NCBI GenBank assembly: GCA_951640165.1
Contig: OX621260.1
Span: forward strand, 18,928,001 to 18,992,000
DNA: 64,000 bases
Reading direction: 5' to 3'
Source: Pseudoips prasinana
Lineage: Eukaryota > Arthropoda > Insecta > Lepidoptera > Nolidae
Part shown: one piece after another, positions 21,941-32,647 of the stretch
Position numbering within the stretch: the first letter of the stretch is position 1
How the letters are laid out: each line of letters starts with the position of its first letter
Made by a program: the position numbers and the translations under genes
The notes under the pieces: model-generated
The model's input: the letters and a program-made list of their open reading frames with translations, nothing else
Databases searched by the model: none
What the model was told of the DNA's origin: nothing

Positions 21941-23310
21941 AAATCCACCAACAAATCCACCAACAAATCCACCAACAAATCGACCAACATATCTACCAGC
22001 AAATCTACCAACTAATCCGCCAACAAATCGACCAACATATCTACCAACAAATCTACCAACTAATCCACCAACATATCTACCAACAAATCCACCAACAAAT
22101 CCACCAACAAATCTACCAACAAATCCACCAACATATCCACCAACAAATCCACCAACATATCTACCAACAAATCCGCCAACAAATCGACCAACATATCTAC
22201 CAACAAATCTACCAACAAATCTACCAACAAATCCACCAATATATCCACCAACAAATCCGCCAACAAATCGACCCACATATCTACCAACAAATCTACCAAC
22301 AAATCCACCAACATATCCACCAACATATCTACCAACAAATCCGCCAACAAATCGACCAACATATCTACCAACAAATCTACCAACAAATCTACCAACAAAT
22401 CCACCAATATATCCACCAACAAATCCGCCAACAAATCGACCAACATATCTACCAGCAAATCTACCAACTAATCCACCAACAAATCCACCAACATATCTAC
22501 CAACAAATCCGCCAACAAATCGACCAACAAATCCACCAACATATCCACCAACAAATCCACCAACATATCTACCAACAAATCTACCAACAAATCCACCAAC
22601 AAATCCACCAACAAATCTACCAACAAATCCACCAACATATCCACCAACAAATCCACCAACAAATCGACCAACATATCTACCAACAAATCTACCAACAAAT
22701 CCACCAACATATCCACCAACAAATCCACCAACAAATCTACCAACAAATCCACCAATATATCCACCAATATATCCACCAACAAATCCGCCAACAAATCGAC
22801 CAACATATCCACCAACAAATCCACCAACAAATCTACCAACAAATCCACCAACATATCCACCAACAAATCCACCAACAAATCTACCAACAAATCCACCAAT
22901 ATATCCACCAACAAATCCGCCAACAAATCGACCAACATATCCACCAACATATCCACCAACAAATCCACCAACATATCTACCAACAAATCCAGCAACAAAT
23001 CCACCAACAAATCCACCAACAAATCCACCAACAAATCGACCAACATATCTACCAACAAATCCGCCAACAAATCGACCAACATATCCACCAACAAATCCAC
23101 CAACAAATCCACCAACAAATCCACCAACAAATCCACCAACATATCTACCAACAAATCTACCAATATATCCACCAACAAATCCATCAACATATCCACCAAC
23201 ATATCTACCAACAAATCCACCAACAAATCCAACAACAAATCCACCAACAAATCCACCAACAAATCGACCAACATATCTACCAACAAATCCACCAATATAT
23301 CCACCAACAA
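21941..23310 (+). repeat. 12-bp minisatellite, block 1 (1.37 kb)
   Basis: About 114 units of ACAAATCCACCA with variants: AAATCC, AAATCT, AAATCG, AAATCCG, ATATCC and ATATCT in the 6-7 bp before the next ACC. Because 12 is a multiple of 3 and the unit has no stop in any frame, all six frames stay open. The block begins AAATCCACCAACAAAT after an A run and ends CCAACCACCAACAA-like (ACCAACAA) at the poly(T) of LINE G. Confidence 0.97.
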
Positions 23311-23574
23311 TTTTTTTTATTTTATTTTATTTTATTTGGGAAACAAACAATTGTACAATATATCTTACAGCTAAAATATCCTAAGGGTGACATTGGTTAA
23401 TTGTACAACCCACGACGTTTCCACGTATTACTAATATGATATCTACATACAGTGGTGTTAGTGTGTTAGGATATTATATATAGTATATACATATATAATT
23501 ATATATATTAAATCGTATTCTTAAGTACTACCTATAGTTAAGAGACCTTTTAAGCTTTTAACTACACTCGCGAG

Positions 23575-25208
23575 CAACCAAATCGACTCAAGCCTTGTCG
23601 GCGCACACATACATTGATACAACTAAAATCATGAATGGAAATTATTAAAATGATATGTCATTCGAAAGCTTAAGATGTCAGCTTTAATTTGATATCATTA
23701 TCATTGAAATCCATCCATCATTTTTGAAATAAATGATGTCTGAATGCAAGAGTAGGAAAAACGGGAATTTAGGAAAAAGGGTATGTGTCTCGTATTTGAC
23801 AAATTAAACAAAAAAAATTAAAAATAAAATTATTTTATTTAAATCAGTATTTCGTATTGCCCCCTCTAGCCCTAATTACATCCCGCAGTCTGTTTTTCAT
23901 GGACCTTATCAATTTTTTGACATTTTCTTGAGGAATGCCGTCCCACTCCTCTAATAATGCTGTCTTTAGCTCGTCTACGCTTGAAGGGACTGGATTTCTG
24001 GCCCGAACTCTTCTTTTAAGCTCGTCCCATAAGTGCTCGATGGGATTCATGTCAGGACTGAGCGCAGGCCAATCCATCGTGCGTAATTCGACCTCTTGCA
24101 GAAACTGTCGAGTGACTCGTGCCGTGTGGCAGCGGGCATTGTCGTGCATTAACACGAAGTCTTCACCGACAAACCCTGCGTAGGGCACAACATGATCCAG
24201 TAGAATGTCGGTGATGTACCGATCAGCTGTTAGCCCGCCTCCTCGGCCGCCCCCAGGCACGAAAACAAGTTCGGTTTTTCCCTCTAAAGAGATACCAGCC
24301 CACATCATGCAGGAACCGCCGCCATATGCCACTGTTTCAGCGAAACAACATTGGGCAAATCGTTCTCCCGGACGCCTGTAGACTCGGCCTCTCCTGTCAC
24401 TGCCATGCAGACACATTCTGCACTCATCAGTAAACAGGACCGATCGCCATTGCGCAACGCTCCAATTGAGATGCTCTCGAGCAAATTGAAGGCGCGCTTG
24501 TCGGTGGCCTGCAGTCAACTTAGGGCCCGTCGCAGGTCTTTTTGGCGTCAAGTTGGCTTCCTTCAAGCGTCTTCTCACTGTCCACTCGCTGACAGCCACT
24601 TGTCGTACACGTCTCAGTTCTTGCTGCACATCAACGCCCGTAAGGTGTCGATTGCGCAGCGAGGTTGAGACAATGAAGCGGTCGTCTCTCTCTGAAGTGC
24701 ACCGGTGGCGGCTCGTTCTTGGTCTCCGATTGAAGGCACCAGTCTCTTGGAACCGTCTGTATACTCGGGATACAGAAGACTGGCTCAAGTGGAGCTGGGC
24801 AGCGATTGCTCGCTGACTTAACCCTTGTTGCAACAAGGCAACAACTTGAGCGGCTTCTTCTGGTGTGGTATCCATGGGTTAGCGAAAACAAGGAATGCAA
24901 TTTACGGAGATGTGTACCGGTCAACCTGTAACAAGCAACTGATAAGATAAACCGGAAGTGGGGGGTTTTATAGCGGGAGCAGGTAGCGCAAGTCGTGGAT
25001 TCCTAAAGAGGTAATTTACGCTGACGGCCAATTAAAATGTGTCAATAAATCAGCGCTTAGTTTTTTTTAAGGTATTGATGTTAATTGAAAGCCTAATTCT
25101 TCAGCTTTCGAATGACATATCACTTTTGTAATTACCATTTATCGTTTTAGGAAAATCAATGTATATGTGCGCCGTCTAGGCTTGAGTCGATTTGGTTGCT
25201 CGCGAGTG
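23575..25208 (-). mobile_element. Tc1-like DNA transposon, complete (1634 bp), TA target duplication
   Basis: Both ends start CACTCGCGAGCAACCAAATC and are flanked by TA (23573-23574 and 25209-25210). The outer 54 bp of the inverted repeats match with about 3 differences. Recognisable pairing extends past 100 bp (shared ATATGTCATTCGAAAGCT). It carries one intact transposase gene. It interrupts the end of LINE G ORF2, and removing it with one TA restores the reading frame. Confidence 0.93.
23844..24875 (-). CDS. Tc1-type transposase, DD34E, intact
   Basis: 343 residues, the usual Tc1 length, with no break. The N-terminal paired-like helix-turn-helix domain is at about 5-110 (GLSQRAIAAQLHLSQSSVSR; second HTH TVRRRLKEANLTPKRP). 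The catalytic core has Asp in LFTDECRM, Asp in VLMHDNARCH and Glu in MNPIEHLWDEL, with exactly 34 residues between the last two, the Tc1 DD34E spacing. A glycine-rich stretch (VPGGGRGGG) lies between the first two catalytic residues. The enzyme binds the long inverted repeats and cuts and pastes the element into TA sites. With complete ends this copy may be mobile or recently so. Confidence 0.95.
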   Translation of the reverse strand: MDTTPEEAAQVVALLQQGLSQRAIAAQLHLSQSSVSRVYRRFQETGAFNRRPRTSRHRCTSERDDRFIVSTSLRNRHLTGVDVQQELRRVRQVAVSEWTVRRRLKEANLTPKRPATGPKLTAGHRQARLQFAREHLNWSVAQWRSVLFTDECRMCLHGSDRRGRVYRRPGERFAQCCFAETVAYGGGSCMMWAGISLEGKTELVFVPGGGRGGGLTADRYITDILLDHVVPYAGFVGEDFVLMHDNARCHTARVTRQFLQEVELRTMDWPALSPDMNPIEHLWDELKRRVRARNPVPSSVDELKTALLEEWDGIPQENVKKLIRSMKNRLRDVIRARGGNTKY

Positions 25209-26414
25209 TAGTTCTTTTTTGTATTTGGCGTAGCTTGTAGCGAAGATATCTATCATTGTAAAATTTTTGTTGTAAAGCTTTACTAATCTATGGAGGGGTG
25301 CTCGTTCACCTGCATTTGTACGGCTGGGAGTCGTAGCAAAGAGCGGGTAAGCCCGTGTCTCTCGTCTGAGAACCGTTCGAGGTATTATGTAAAATAAGTT
25401 ATTGACTAAGTCGGGGCAATCGAATCTATTGTGTACTAACCCATGAAGCATCATTGATTGTAGTAATAGGCGTCTAGAGTGTAACGTAAGTAGGTGAAAT
25501 TTACTGAGAGTCTGTTCGTACGAGAGTAGTTCCAGTTGACATTTGTATTGCATGCTTTTAAGAAATTTGCGCTGAATAATTTCTATGGAGTGGTCATATT
25601 TAGCATAGTATGGGTCCCATATCATACAAGCGTATTCTAGCTGCGGTCGGACTATTGAATTAAATAAGTGTAGATATGTAGTTGGGCGTCTGAAATGTGC
25701 GCATGCTCTAATAACGAATTTATACCTTTGAAAGGCTTTAGTAACAATCTTGTCAATGTGTAGGTTGAGGTGTAAATTATTATCTAAGATAATTCCCAGG
25801 TCGTGGATATGCGTCTCTCTGAAAAGTAGTTCATTACTTAGCGAGTAGTTAAAATAAATTATATTTTTTTTATTCTTAGTAAAGGTAATATATTTACATT
25901 TTGGGATACTTAATTACAGTTTGTTTTCGTCACAGTATTTGGACAGTCGATTTAGATCTTCTTGTAACAAAGCGCAGTCGTCGTATGTTTTGATTGTTTT
26001 GTAGACTTTAAGATCGTCAGCATACAATATAAATTTACTGTTATGGAAACATTTGTCTATGTCATTTATATAAATTATAAATAAAAGAGGACCAAGAATG
26101 GATCCTTGTGGTACACCTAAGCTTGGCTTGAAGGAGTCCGAATGGTATCCGTTACTTACTACTATTTGGTTACGATTGCTAATATATGACCAGAACCAAC
26201 GCAGTAAACTACCTCTAATCCCGTTAAAGGCAATTTTGTCCAGTAGTATTTTATGATCTACTCTGTCAAAAGCTTTTTTAAAATCAGTATATACGGCGTC
26301 TGTCTGAGTGTGCCTGTCTAAGTTGTTAAAAAGGTAATTTGTAAATATCATTAGGTTTGTAGTTGTTGATTTTTTTTTAGTAAAGCCGTGTTGTTCTTGT
26401 ATTAAGTTTTGCTG

Positions 26415-26450
26415 TACGAATGGATAAATCATCAGATTTATCCATTCGTA
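26415..26450. repeat. Snap-back palindrome, 15-bp arms, 6-nt spacer
   Basis: Arms TACGAATGGATAAAT (26415-26429) and its exact complement (26436-26450), with spacer CATCAG. It lies in LINE G ORF2 between the codons for KLFEKLLHN and IYPFVQQNLIQ, and causes the frame break there. Confidence 0.85.
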
Positions 26451-28197
26451 AATGTGATTATGAGTATTATTATTAATTCGTCATTATGTAAAAGTTTTTC
26501 AAATAGTTTAGCAATTGTATTGAGTATGGATATTGGTCGATAGTTTTCCACGTTTTGTTTAGATCCACTTTTGTGCACTGGGATTATGTTCGCTTTTTTC
26601 CATATGATAGGAAAAACACCATCTTGTAAACATTTATTAAAAATAATATGAAGAGGTTTGGATATGGAATCGGCCGAGTATTTTATAAAAAATGGAGCGA
26701 TTGAGTCAGGTCCTGCACCTTTAGTTACATCTAGAGACTTTATGTGTTCATGAACGGAAGCTAAGCTAATGTATATGCTAGTTAGACAAGAGTTAATAGA
26801 GTCATTAGTCTCAGGTGGTGGACACCAGTCAGCTGAGAGACTAGTAGGCTCATAGACCGACTGGAAAAAGTCCGAGAATAGATTACATATCTTATTCGGG
26901 TCGCTTGAAGTTTCGTTTTTATAAGTTAAACGAGATGGGAGACCTGACTTGCCCTGTCGATTGGCTATGTATGCCCAAAAATGCTTAATATTTTTCGGAA
27001 TACTATCTTCTACATTTTTTATGTAGTTTTGGTAACATTTGTGAAGTTCCATTTTAAAACGAGTTCTATATAGAGAAAAGACTTCGTAATCCCATTGATT
27101 TCCATATTTTTTCCATTTGCACCAGACTTTCCTTTTATTGTTAAATATATGAATTAGTGCTGGACTAAACCATACGGGATAGTTAGCGTTTTTAGGTGTC
27201 GTAAGAGGTATGCGGTTTTTAATAATAGAGTATATTTTATTATAGAATATGTTTACACATTCTTCAGCTAATTTGTTTTTAAACTCAAATTCCCAATCTA
27301 TTTCCTTTATATCTTTGTTCACAAGTGTGTAGTCCGCTTTACGGAAATTATGTCTGGGAACATGGTGGGGTCGTAGTTGAGTATAGGCTGCATGAAATGG
27401 AAATAAGGCGTAGAATGGTGGATGGTGACTATCGGCCAATAGTAAATCTAGGCTGGGTTTTAATATGTCACAAGAAGTGTTTGATAGTAGAAGGTCAAGT
27501 ATGCGCCCATTGCTGTTATTCAGGTCGTTATATTGCTTTAGATTATGTACAACCATAAACTCCTTCAGTATTTTGCTAATTAGAGAGTTTCCTAGAGGAG
27601 TTAGGTAATTTTGTGTAGGATAGACTCTTGTCCAATGGGCAGAAGGCACGTTATAGTCTCCCAATAATAGCAAATTATCGATGGTATTTGATTTTATTAT
27701 ATTATCCATTATTTTATTGAGAGAGTCATAAACTGCAAGTGGTAAGTTGTTAGGTATATATACTGCACTGATTAAGGTATGTGTATTATTATAATTACTT
27801 GGGATAGTAACAATAATATGCTCAAGATATTTTTCTAAACTGTTTGGCTGTTTTAGTGAGATACATGCAGGATTATACTTTCGCAGAACAGCTATCAGAA
27901 CTCCGCCACCTTCCGATTTATTAGTTGCTATTCGATTTCTGTCAGAACGAAAAACTGTGTAACGGTTGTCAATAAACTCGGTATGGTTTATTGTAGGTAT
28001 TAGCCACGTCTCTGTTAATACAATCACATCAAAACAGTTAGATAGAATATTCATGTATAAAGTATGAAGTTTGGTACGTATGCCTCTAGTATTTTGGTAG
28101 TATAAGCTAAGTACGTTCGGTTTGTTAGCCATGGTCGCTAAAGTATGCTATGTACTATAAATTTAAGATAGAGAAGATTATGTTAGTATAATTAGTA

Positions 28198-29187
28198 TTA
28201 ATTATTAGCTTTAATTTTACGTATATCATCTGTAGATCTTATAGCTATGATAGGTGAGGTTTCAGAGCGTCGGACAAGGATTGTGGGGTGCTTCACCCAG
28301 ATGAATTTATAGTTGGATTTCTTAACTGCATCGCGGGCTTCCCGTAATAATTGCTTTTTCTTTAGCGTGAGGTGTTCATTAATGTAGATAGGTTGTGAAG
28401 CTCCTATGATGCCCACTTGAGAAGACTCGATACCTTTCTTTAGCCGATGCCCACTAATAATATTGTCACGTAGAGTGCGTGATTTTAGTTGTACCACGAT
28501 GTTTTTGGGTCTCGCGTTAGTTGTGGCGTGTGGTACACGATGTATCGATGTAATTTCCGTTAAAGGAATGGAGCAGTTAATTTTATTTCCGATTTCTTCG
28601 AGTATTGTAACCAGGTTTTCTCCACGTTTTTCGGGAACATTAGAAATCTCTAGGTTGCATTGTCTGGCCTGTTGTTCTATCATGTCTAATTTTGCTTCCA
28701 AGTCCTTTAGTAGAGTTTGATTTTGATCTGATCCACGTGACTCGATTACTTTGAGACGTTTTTGCATGTCATCGTATTGATCGGAGATGTGTTGAGCGGA
28801 GATTTGAGTACCACTTACGTCCGTTCTTAATTTAGTTATATCTGCCTTGATGTTAGTTTGTTCTGTGCGTAATAGTTTCAATTCCTTACTTGTTTTTTCC
28901 ATGTAGGAGTTTAGGTTGCTGTTAATAGTATTTATACTGGTATGTAAAGTAGCCAACGATTCATCAAAACTTATTTTCCAATTGTCGAGAGTGGTTTTGA
29001 GATCGTTTTGTATTTTATCGAGCAATTCGGTGTGGTCACACTCCCTTTCCTTCCGTTTTTGACGTGCACAGACAGTTCTGGTGGTTTTTTTTGGTTCTGG
29101 TAATACTTGCTTTGACAAATCCGGCTCAGAAACAGAATGGTCTGGACTTAACGTAGGTTTAGAAGAAGTGTGAGATGAGCTAAGCAT
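28198..29187 (-). CDS. LINE G ORF1: coiled-coil protein with FP-like C-terminal domain
   Basis: 329 residues, uninterrupted. The N-terminal 60 residues are Ser/Pro/Lys-rich. Residues about 60-170 form heptad repeats (LHTSINTINSNLNSYMEK, KLRTDVSGTQISAQHIS, DLEAKLDMIEQQARQ). The C-terminal half has LEISNVPEKRGENLV, ITSIHRVPHATTNARPKNIV, PIYINEHLTLKKKQLLREAR and KFIWVKHPTILVRR. This is the pattern of the FP-like C-terminal domain shared between lepidopteran LINE ORF1 proteins and a baculovirus protein. The expected role is RNA binding and trimerisation as the element's nucleocapsid. It lies 66 bp upstream of ORF2. Confidence 0.85.
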   Translation of the reverse strand: MLSSSHTSSKPTLSPDHSVSEPDLSKQVLPEPKKTTRTVCARQKRKERECDHTELLDKIQNDLKTTLDNWKISFDESLATLHTSINTINSNLNSYMEKTSKELKLLRTEQTNIKADITKLRTDVSGTQISAQHISDQYDDMQKRLKVIESRGSDQNQTLLKDLEAKLDMIEQQARQCNLEISNVPEKRGENLVTILEEIGNKINCSIPLTEITSIHRVPHATTNARPKNIVVQLKSRTLRDNIISGHRLKKGIESSQVGIIGASQPIYINEHLTLKKKQLLREARDAVKKSNYKFIWVKHPTILVRRSETSPIIAIRSTDDIRKIKANN

Positions 29188-29616
29188 GTTGCCTTGCTTA
29201 TTATGATCAAACGTATAAGTGTGGATTGCTCCTGACAGTTTTATAGGCGTTTAAGAATTTAACGAATTGCCGGTTGTTCCTTATCGCATACACTGAACGG
29301 GTCTCCGCGCTGCGCAAAGGTGAGATGCACGTAGTGCGGTCAATGTTTTCGACGCGTGGTGACTAACCTTGTTAGCGCGGTGGTAGGGGCAGTCATCCAC
29401 GAATCCGTGCGTCCGAGGTTCAAATCCGGTCCGGTAGCCGTTGAAAATGAACTGCACTAATATATTTGTTTCTTTCTCGGACGGCCCACTGGGCGGGATC
29501 AGTCCATATAAACACCGTAAGAGTAAGCGAGAATTTAAATTAACCAATCAGAAAAAAACACTGGTTGAATCCGCAACACACGTCCACACTGCACTGCACT
29601 TAGGAACGGTATGGGG
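29188..29616 (-). promoter_or_regulatory. LINE G 5' UTR with probable internal initiator/DPE promoter
   Basis: This untranslated leader lies between the satellite and ORF1. On the minus strand, with +1 at the A of CCCCATACC (about 29612), the core GGACG occurs at about +28 to +32. That is the spacing of an initiator plus downstream promoter element as in Jockey-type LINEs. LINE F shows the same arrangement at its own satellite boundary. An antisense tRNA-like pair of boxes lies within it (separate entry). Confidence 0.45.
29362..29437 (+). other. tRNA-like A and B boxes (pol III-type), antisense in LINE G leader
   Basis: A-box-like TTAGCGCGGTGG at 29372-29383 and B-box GGTTCAAATCC at 29417-29427, 33 bp apart, as in a tRNA. 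The stems of a true tRNA do not pair well, so I do not call a tRNA gene. It could be a tRNA-derived SINE scrap or chance. LINE F carries a similar pair in the same relative place. Confidence 0.35.
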
Positions 29617-29946
29617 AAATCCGCCAACAAATCGACCAACATATCCACCAACAAATCCACCAACATATCTACCAACAAATCCACCAACAAATCCACCAAC
29701 AAATCTATCAACATATCCAACAACAAATCCACCAACATATCTACCAACAAATCCACCAACAAATCCACCAACAAATCCACCAACATATCCACCAACAAAT
29801 CCACCAACAAATCGACCAACATATCTACCAACAAATCCACCAACAAATCGACCAACATATCTACCAACATATCTACCAACAAATCCACCAACAAATCCAC
29901 CAACATATCCACCAAAAAATCCACCAACATATCTACCAACAAATCC
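29617..29946 (+). repeat. 12-bp minisatellite, block 2 (330 bp)
   Basis: Same unit and orientation as block 1. It starts AAATCCGCCAACAAATCGAC at the LINE G 5' end and stops at CCAACAAATCC where LINE D begins. The first few units match the start of block 4, including the order CG, CC, AAATCG, ATATCC. Confidence 0.95.
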
Positions 29947-29986
29947 GTAGGAGGAAGTAAACCGAAAGGTAGAAGTTATTTACAGT

Positions 29987-30510
29987 ATGGAAAAGAAACT
30001 AGTTGAGCTGACAGAAACCGTAGACTTCGATGCGGACATGTACCAGAAGATGTCCGACTTTAAGGAGACAGCTGAAAAGAAGATTAAGTCACTTGAGCAA
30101 AATAATGTTTTTCTAGATAAGTGTAACAAAGCTCTTGAAGAGAGAGTGGAGGAACTGGAGATGAAGGAGAAAGAAAAATACATAGAAATATTTGGAGTGG
30201 AGAAAAAAGCCAATGAGAACATAAAACAAATTGTGCAAGAAGTTGCAAAGGTATTGCAACTTAACCCTGATGATATTGAGGAAGCAGAGAGGGTAGGGAA
30301 GGAAAAAGCGGATGATGCGAGACCAAGAATAATCAAAGTTAAACTGCGTACACGAAATGCCCGGAATAAATGGATGTCTGCGAAAAAGGAGCATATTATC
30401 GCCAATAACAAATTGTTTTCTAATGGTAACGAAGAAGAATATACATAAATGAAGATCTTCCTAAGCAAAAACGACAGTTACTATGGCTTACTCGTAATAA
30501 ACTAAAATAA
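29987..30510 (+). pseudogene. LINE D ORF1, coiled-coil RNA-binding type, one frameshift
   Basis: 154 residues in frame from 29987: a coiled coil (MSDFKETAEKKIKSLEQNN, ERVEELEMKEKEK), then EIFGVEKKANENIKQIVQEV and ARPRIIKVKLRTRNARNKWM. The layout is that of L1/I-type ORF1 proteins with an RRM-like fold. A shift near 30440 moves the last residues (YINEDLPKQKRQLLWLTRNK) into another frame, ending at 30510. The protein may have had a longer N-terminus. Confidence 0.7.
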
Positions 30511-30957
30511 AAAGGGTTTCAATACATATGAGTACAAAACTCTAACATATTGGCCAAGAAAAATAATAACGAAAACAAAATTTATAAAATTAAAACGGAG
30601 GACGATTTGGAGAATCTATAAATAGATTCTAAAAATAGATTATTTCTTAGAACGTGCCACGCGCATTTTGAATGCGTGTGCCAACACACACCCTGATTTT
30701 TTTTGCTATAAAATTCGATCGATTAACAAATATATTTTCTACAGACATTACCTTTAACAGATTTCACAACATAGAAGAACTAAATACTTTTTCAATACAA
30801 CATAATGGAATTCATATATTACATATGAATATTCGATCTCTGCGAAAGCATTTTAACCAATTACAAGTATTATTAGAAACTAATAAATATAGGATGTATA
30901 TCATTATATTAAGCGAAATAAATATAAAAAAAGAAGAATTGCCACTATATAATAATA

Positions 30958-32239
30958 GGTCTTTACCTATGAAATTGCCGTTTTGTATGAAAAAATTTAA
31001 ACGAATTTTTTTCATGAATTTTTTTATTTGTATTAATCGAAGTAATCACCCATGCAATCAATGCATCTTTGCCATCGCAGTGGCAGTTTATTGATGCCCT
31101 TCTTAAAGAAATCAGCTGGACGGGAGGCAACAAATTCTTCAAAGGCATTTTGTACTGCCTCTCTGGTATTGAATTTTTTTCCCGCCAAGAAGTTATCCAA
31201 ATTCTGGAAAAAGTAGTAGTCTGTAGGCGCAAGGTCTGGTGAGTAGGGCGGATGACGGAGAGCTTCCAACCCCAGTTCTTGCAACTTGGAGACCGTCTGC
31301 TGTGCAGTATGAGGTCGCGCGTTGTCGTGCAGGAGCAGCGGAGACGAGCGATTGACCAATGCTGGTTGGAGATGCGCCAGCTTCTCCATCATTGTGCTCA
31401 GTTCTTCACAGTACACATCTGCAGTAATGCTCACCCCGTTTGGTAAGAAGCTGTGATGAATCACACCGGCGCTAGACCACCAAACAGTGACCATCACTTT
31501 TCTAGGGGTAAGTTTTCGTTTAGGGCATTGTTTAGGTGCTGAACCAGGATCCAACCAACTTGCTGAGCGCTTGCGGTTATCAAACAGAATCCATTTTTCA
31601 TCGCAGGTAACAATGCGGTTCAAAATTCCTTCGTTTGTGTGTCTGTTGAGCAGTGCAAGGCACGTCTCGACGCGTACTTCGCGCTGGCGATCATTGAGTT
31701 CGTGGGGCACCCATTTGTCAAGCTTTTTTACCTTGCCAATTTGACGCAAATGGACCAATATTGTTTTGACGCTAACGTCGAAAGCTGCTGCTAATTCAGC
31801 CGTAGATTGTGTATCATCAGCTTCCACAACCGCCTTTAATTCGTCATTGTCGACCAAAGTCTTCGGACGACCGCGAGGTTCATTTTTCAGGTCGAAATTT
31901 CCAGAACGGAAGCGAGCAAACCAATAACAGGTGGTGCGTTGGTTTGTAGTGTTAGCTCCGTAAACGTCGTTGATGTTGCGTGCCGCTTGTGCCGCGTTGC
32001 TGCCACGACGGTACTCATATTCCATAATTACTCGAATTTTTAACGTATCCATGATGACGAAAAAGATTGAAATGCGATGAAAATGTAACACTAATCAATA
32101 AAGAAATGACTACTTTTGGAAAAAAGAATCCATGTTTTTAAAATAAAATTAATTTGAAATTAGAATTCTTAGCCAAACAAAAATTATTTTGATTTGAAAT
32201 GGCCAGTACTGCAGAACGGCAATTTCATAGGTAAAGACC
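30958..32239 (-). mobile_element. Mariner copy 1, complete (1282 bp), TA target duplication
   Basis: The terminal inverted repeats are about 26 bp, starting GGTCTTTACCTATGAAATTG at both ends. TA flanks lie at 30956-30957 and 32240-32241. It sits in the endonuclease part of LINE D ORF2. The length is identical to copy 2 (48325-49606), with only about four to six base differences in what I compared. Confidence 0.95.
31033..32052 (-). CDS. Mariner transposase, DD34D, intact (copy 1)
   Basis: 339 residues from the ATG at 32052; an upstream in-frame ATG at 32091 would add 13 residues, but the shorter form matches usual mariner length. The N-terminal HTH part has VIMEYEYRRGSNAAQAARNI, TCYWFARFRSGNFDLKNEPR and GRPKTLVDNDELKAVV. 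The catalytic triad is Asp in VTCDEKWILFDN, Asp in LLHDNARPHTA and Asp in SPDLAPTDYYFF, with 34 residues between the last two. Linker WVPHELNDRQ. It cuts and pastes at TA. The reading frame and both ends are intact, and the protein is identical to copy 2. Confidence 0.95.
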   Translation of the reverse strand: MDTLKIRVIMEYEYRRGSNAAQAARNINDVYGANTTNQRTTCYWFARFRSGNFDLKNEPRGRPKTLVDNDELKAVVEADDTQSTAELAAAFDVSVKTILVHLRQIGKVKKLDKWVPHELNDRQREVRVETCLALLNRHTNEGILNRIVTCDEKWILFDNRKRSASWLDPGSAPKQCPKRKLTPRKVMVTVWWSSAGVIHHSFLPNGVSITADVYCEELSTMMEKLAHLQPALVNRSSPLLLHDNARPHTAQQTVSKLQELGLEALRHPPYSPDLAPTDYYFFQNLDNFLAGKKFNTREAVQNAFEEFVASRPADFFKKGINKLPLRWQRCIDCMGDYFD

Positions 32240-32647
32240 TAATATATCTGGATACGAAACACACATATTGACTAGACAAATTAAGAGAGGTGGAGGTATT
32301 TTGATATACTCGAAGGATACTCTTGGATTCAGTGCAGAAATAGCGAACACACATGCTGTGGAATTACTACATGGAAAGCTAAAACGATCAAATTGTATTT
32401 TGAACATCATAGCCTCATATCGACCCCCAAATAAAAACAAAACAGCATTCATAGAACAAATTGAACACATCATAAAAAAAATACCATGTAAAGAAAACCT
32501 AATTGTGATTGGAGACACAAATATTGACCTCTTAAATAATGTAATGATTCCGGTTACTGCGAGTTACAAAAACACCCTGTGTGAACACGGCTTGAAATGT
32601 GCAATTCCTGGAAGCGAGGTGACCCGCGAGGCGATCGTCGTAGTCTA

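Larger units (their letters stand above)
23521..28132 (-). pseudogene. LINE G ORF2: APE endonuclease and reverse transcriptase (one stop, one palindrome, one Tc1)
   Basis: It starts MANKPNVLSLYYQNTRGIRT; the endonuclease shows VIVLTETWLIPTINH, EGGGVLIAVL and LLLLGDYNVPSAHW. RT motifs: VTKGAGPDSIAPFFIKYS, IIPVHKSGSKQNVENYRPIS, AVYTDFKKAFDRVDH, LGVPQGSILGPLLFIIYIND and FILYADDLKVYK. The thumb and C-terminal region runs 25900-25211. A palindrome at 26415-26450 breaks the frame after KLFEKLLHN. A TAA at 25914-25916 interrupts KLxLSIPKC. The Tc1 (23575-25208) sits in the last codons; across it the frame reads KKELVKSLKGLLTIGST and stops at 23521. The ORF was therefore almost intact until recently. 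Confidence 0.88.
23311..29616 (-). mobile_element. LINE G, near full-length, inserted in the minisatellite; carries a Tc1 element
   Basis: The 3' tail is at 23311 (minus strand AAATAAAATAAAATAAAAAAAA); the 5' end is at about 29616, where satellite resumes. Order on the minus strand: 5' UTR 29616-29188, ORF1 29187-28198, ORF2 28132-23521, and 3' UTR to 23311. Excluding the Tc1 insert it is about 4.7 kb. The satellite unit is nearly continuous across the element: it stops at CCAACAA and resumes AAATCCGCC, so the element split one array with at most a very short target duplication. Damage: one nonsense codon, one palindrome and the Tc1. Confidence 0.85.

Noticed and set aside
22468..23310. 280-codon LVDLLVDM repeat as a leucine-rich or membrane protein
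   Set aside because: Same satellite read on the other strand; no start context, no conserved flanks.
21941..23310. CRISPR-like array
   Set aside because: Contiguous 12-bp units without unique spacers, in an animal genome context.
28198..29187. Integrated baculovirus gene (FP-like domain)
   Set aside because: The domain sits in a LINE ORF1 followed directly by its ORF2; shared ancestry of the domain explains the likeness better than viral integration.
29362..29437. Functional tRNA gene
   Set aside because: A and B boxes fit, but acceptor and T stems do not pair adequately; same for 42977-43045.
31252..31744. ORFs opposite the mariner transposase (also 48619-49111)
   Set aside because: Antisense shadows of a well-supported transposase.
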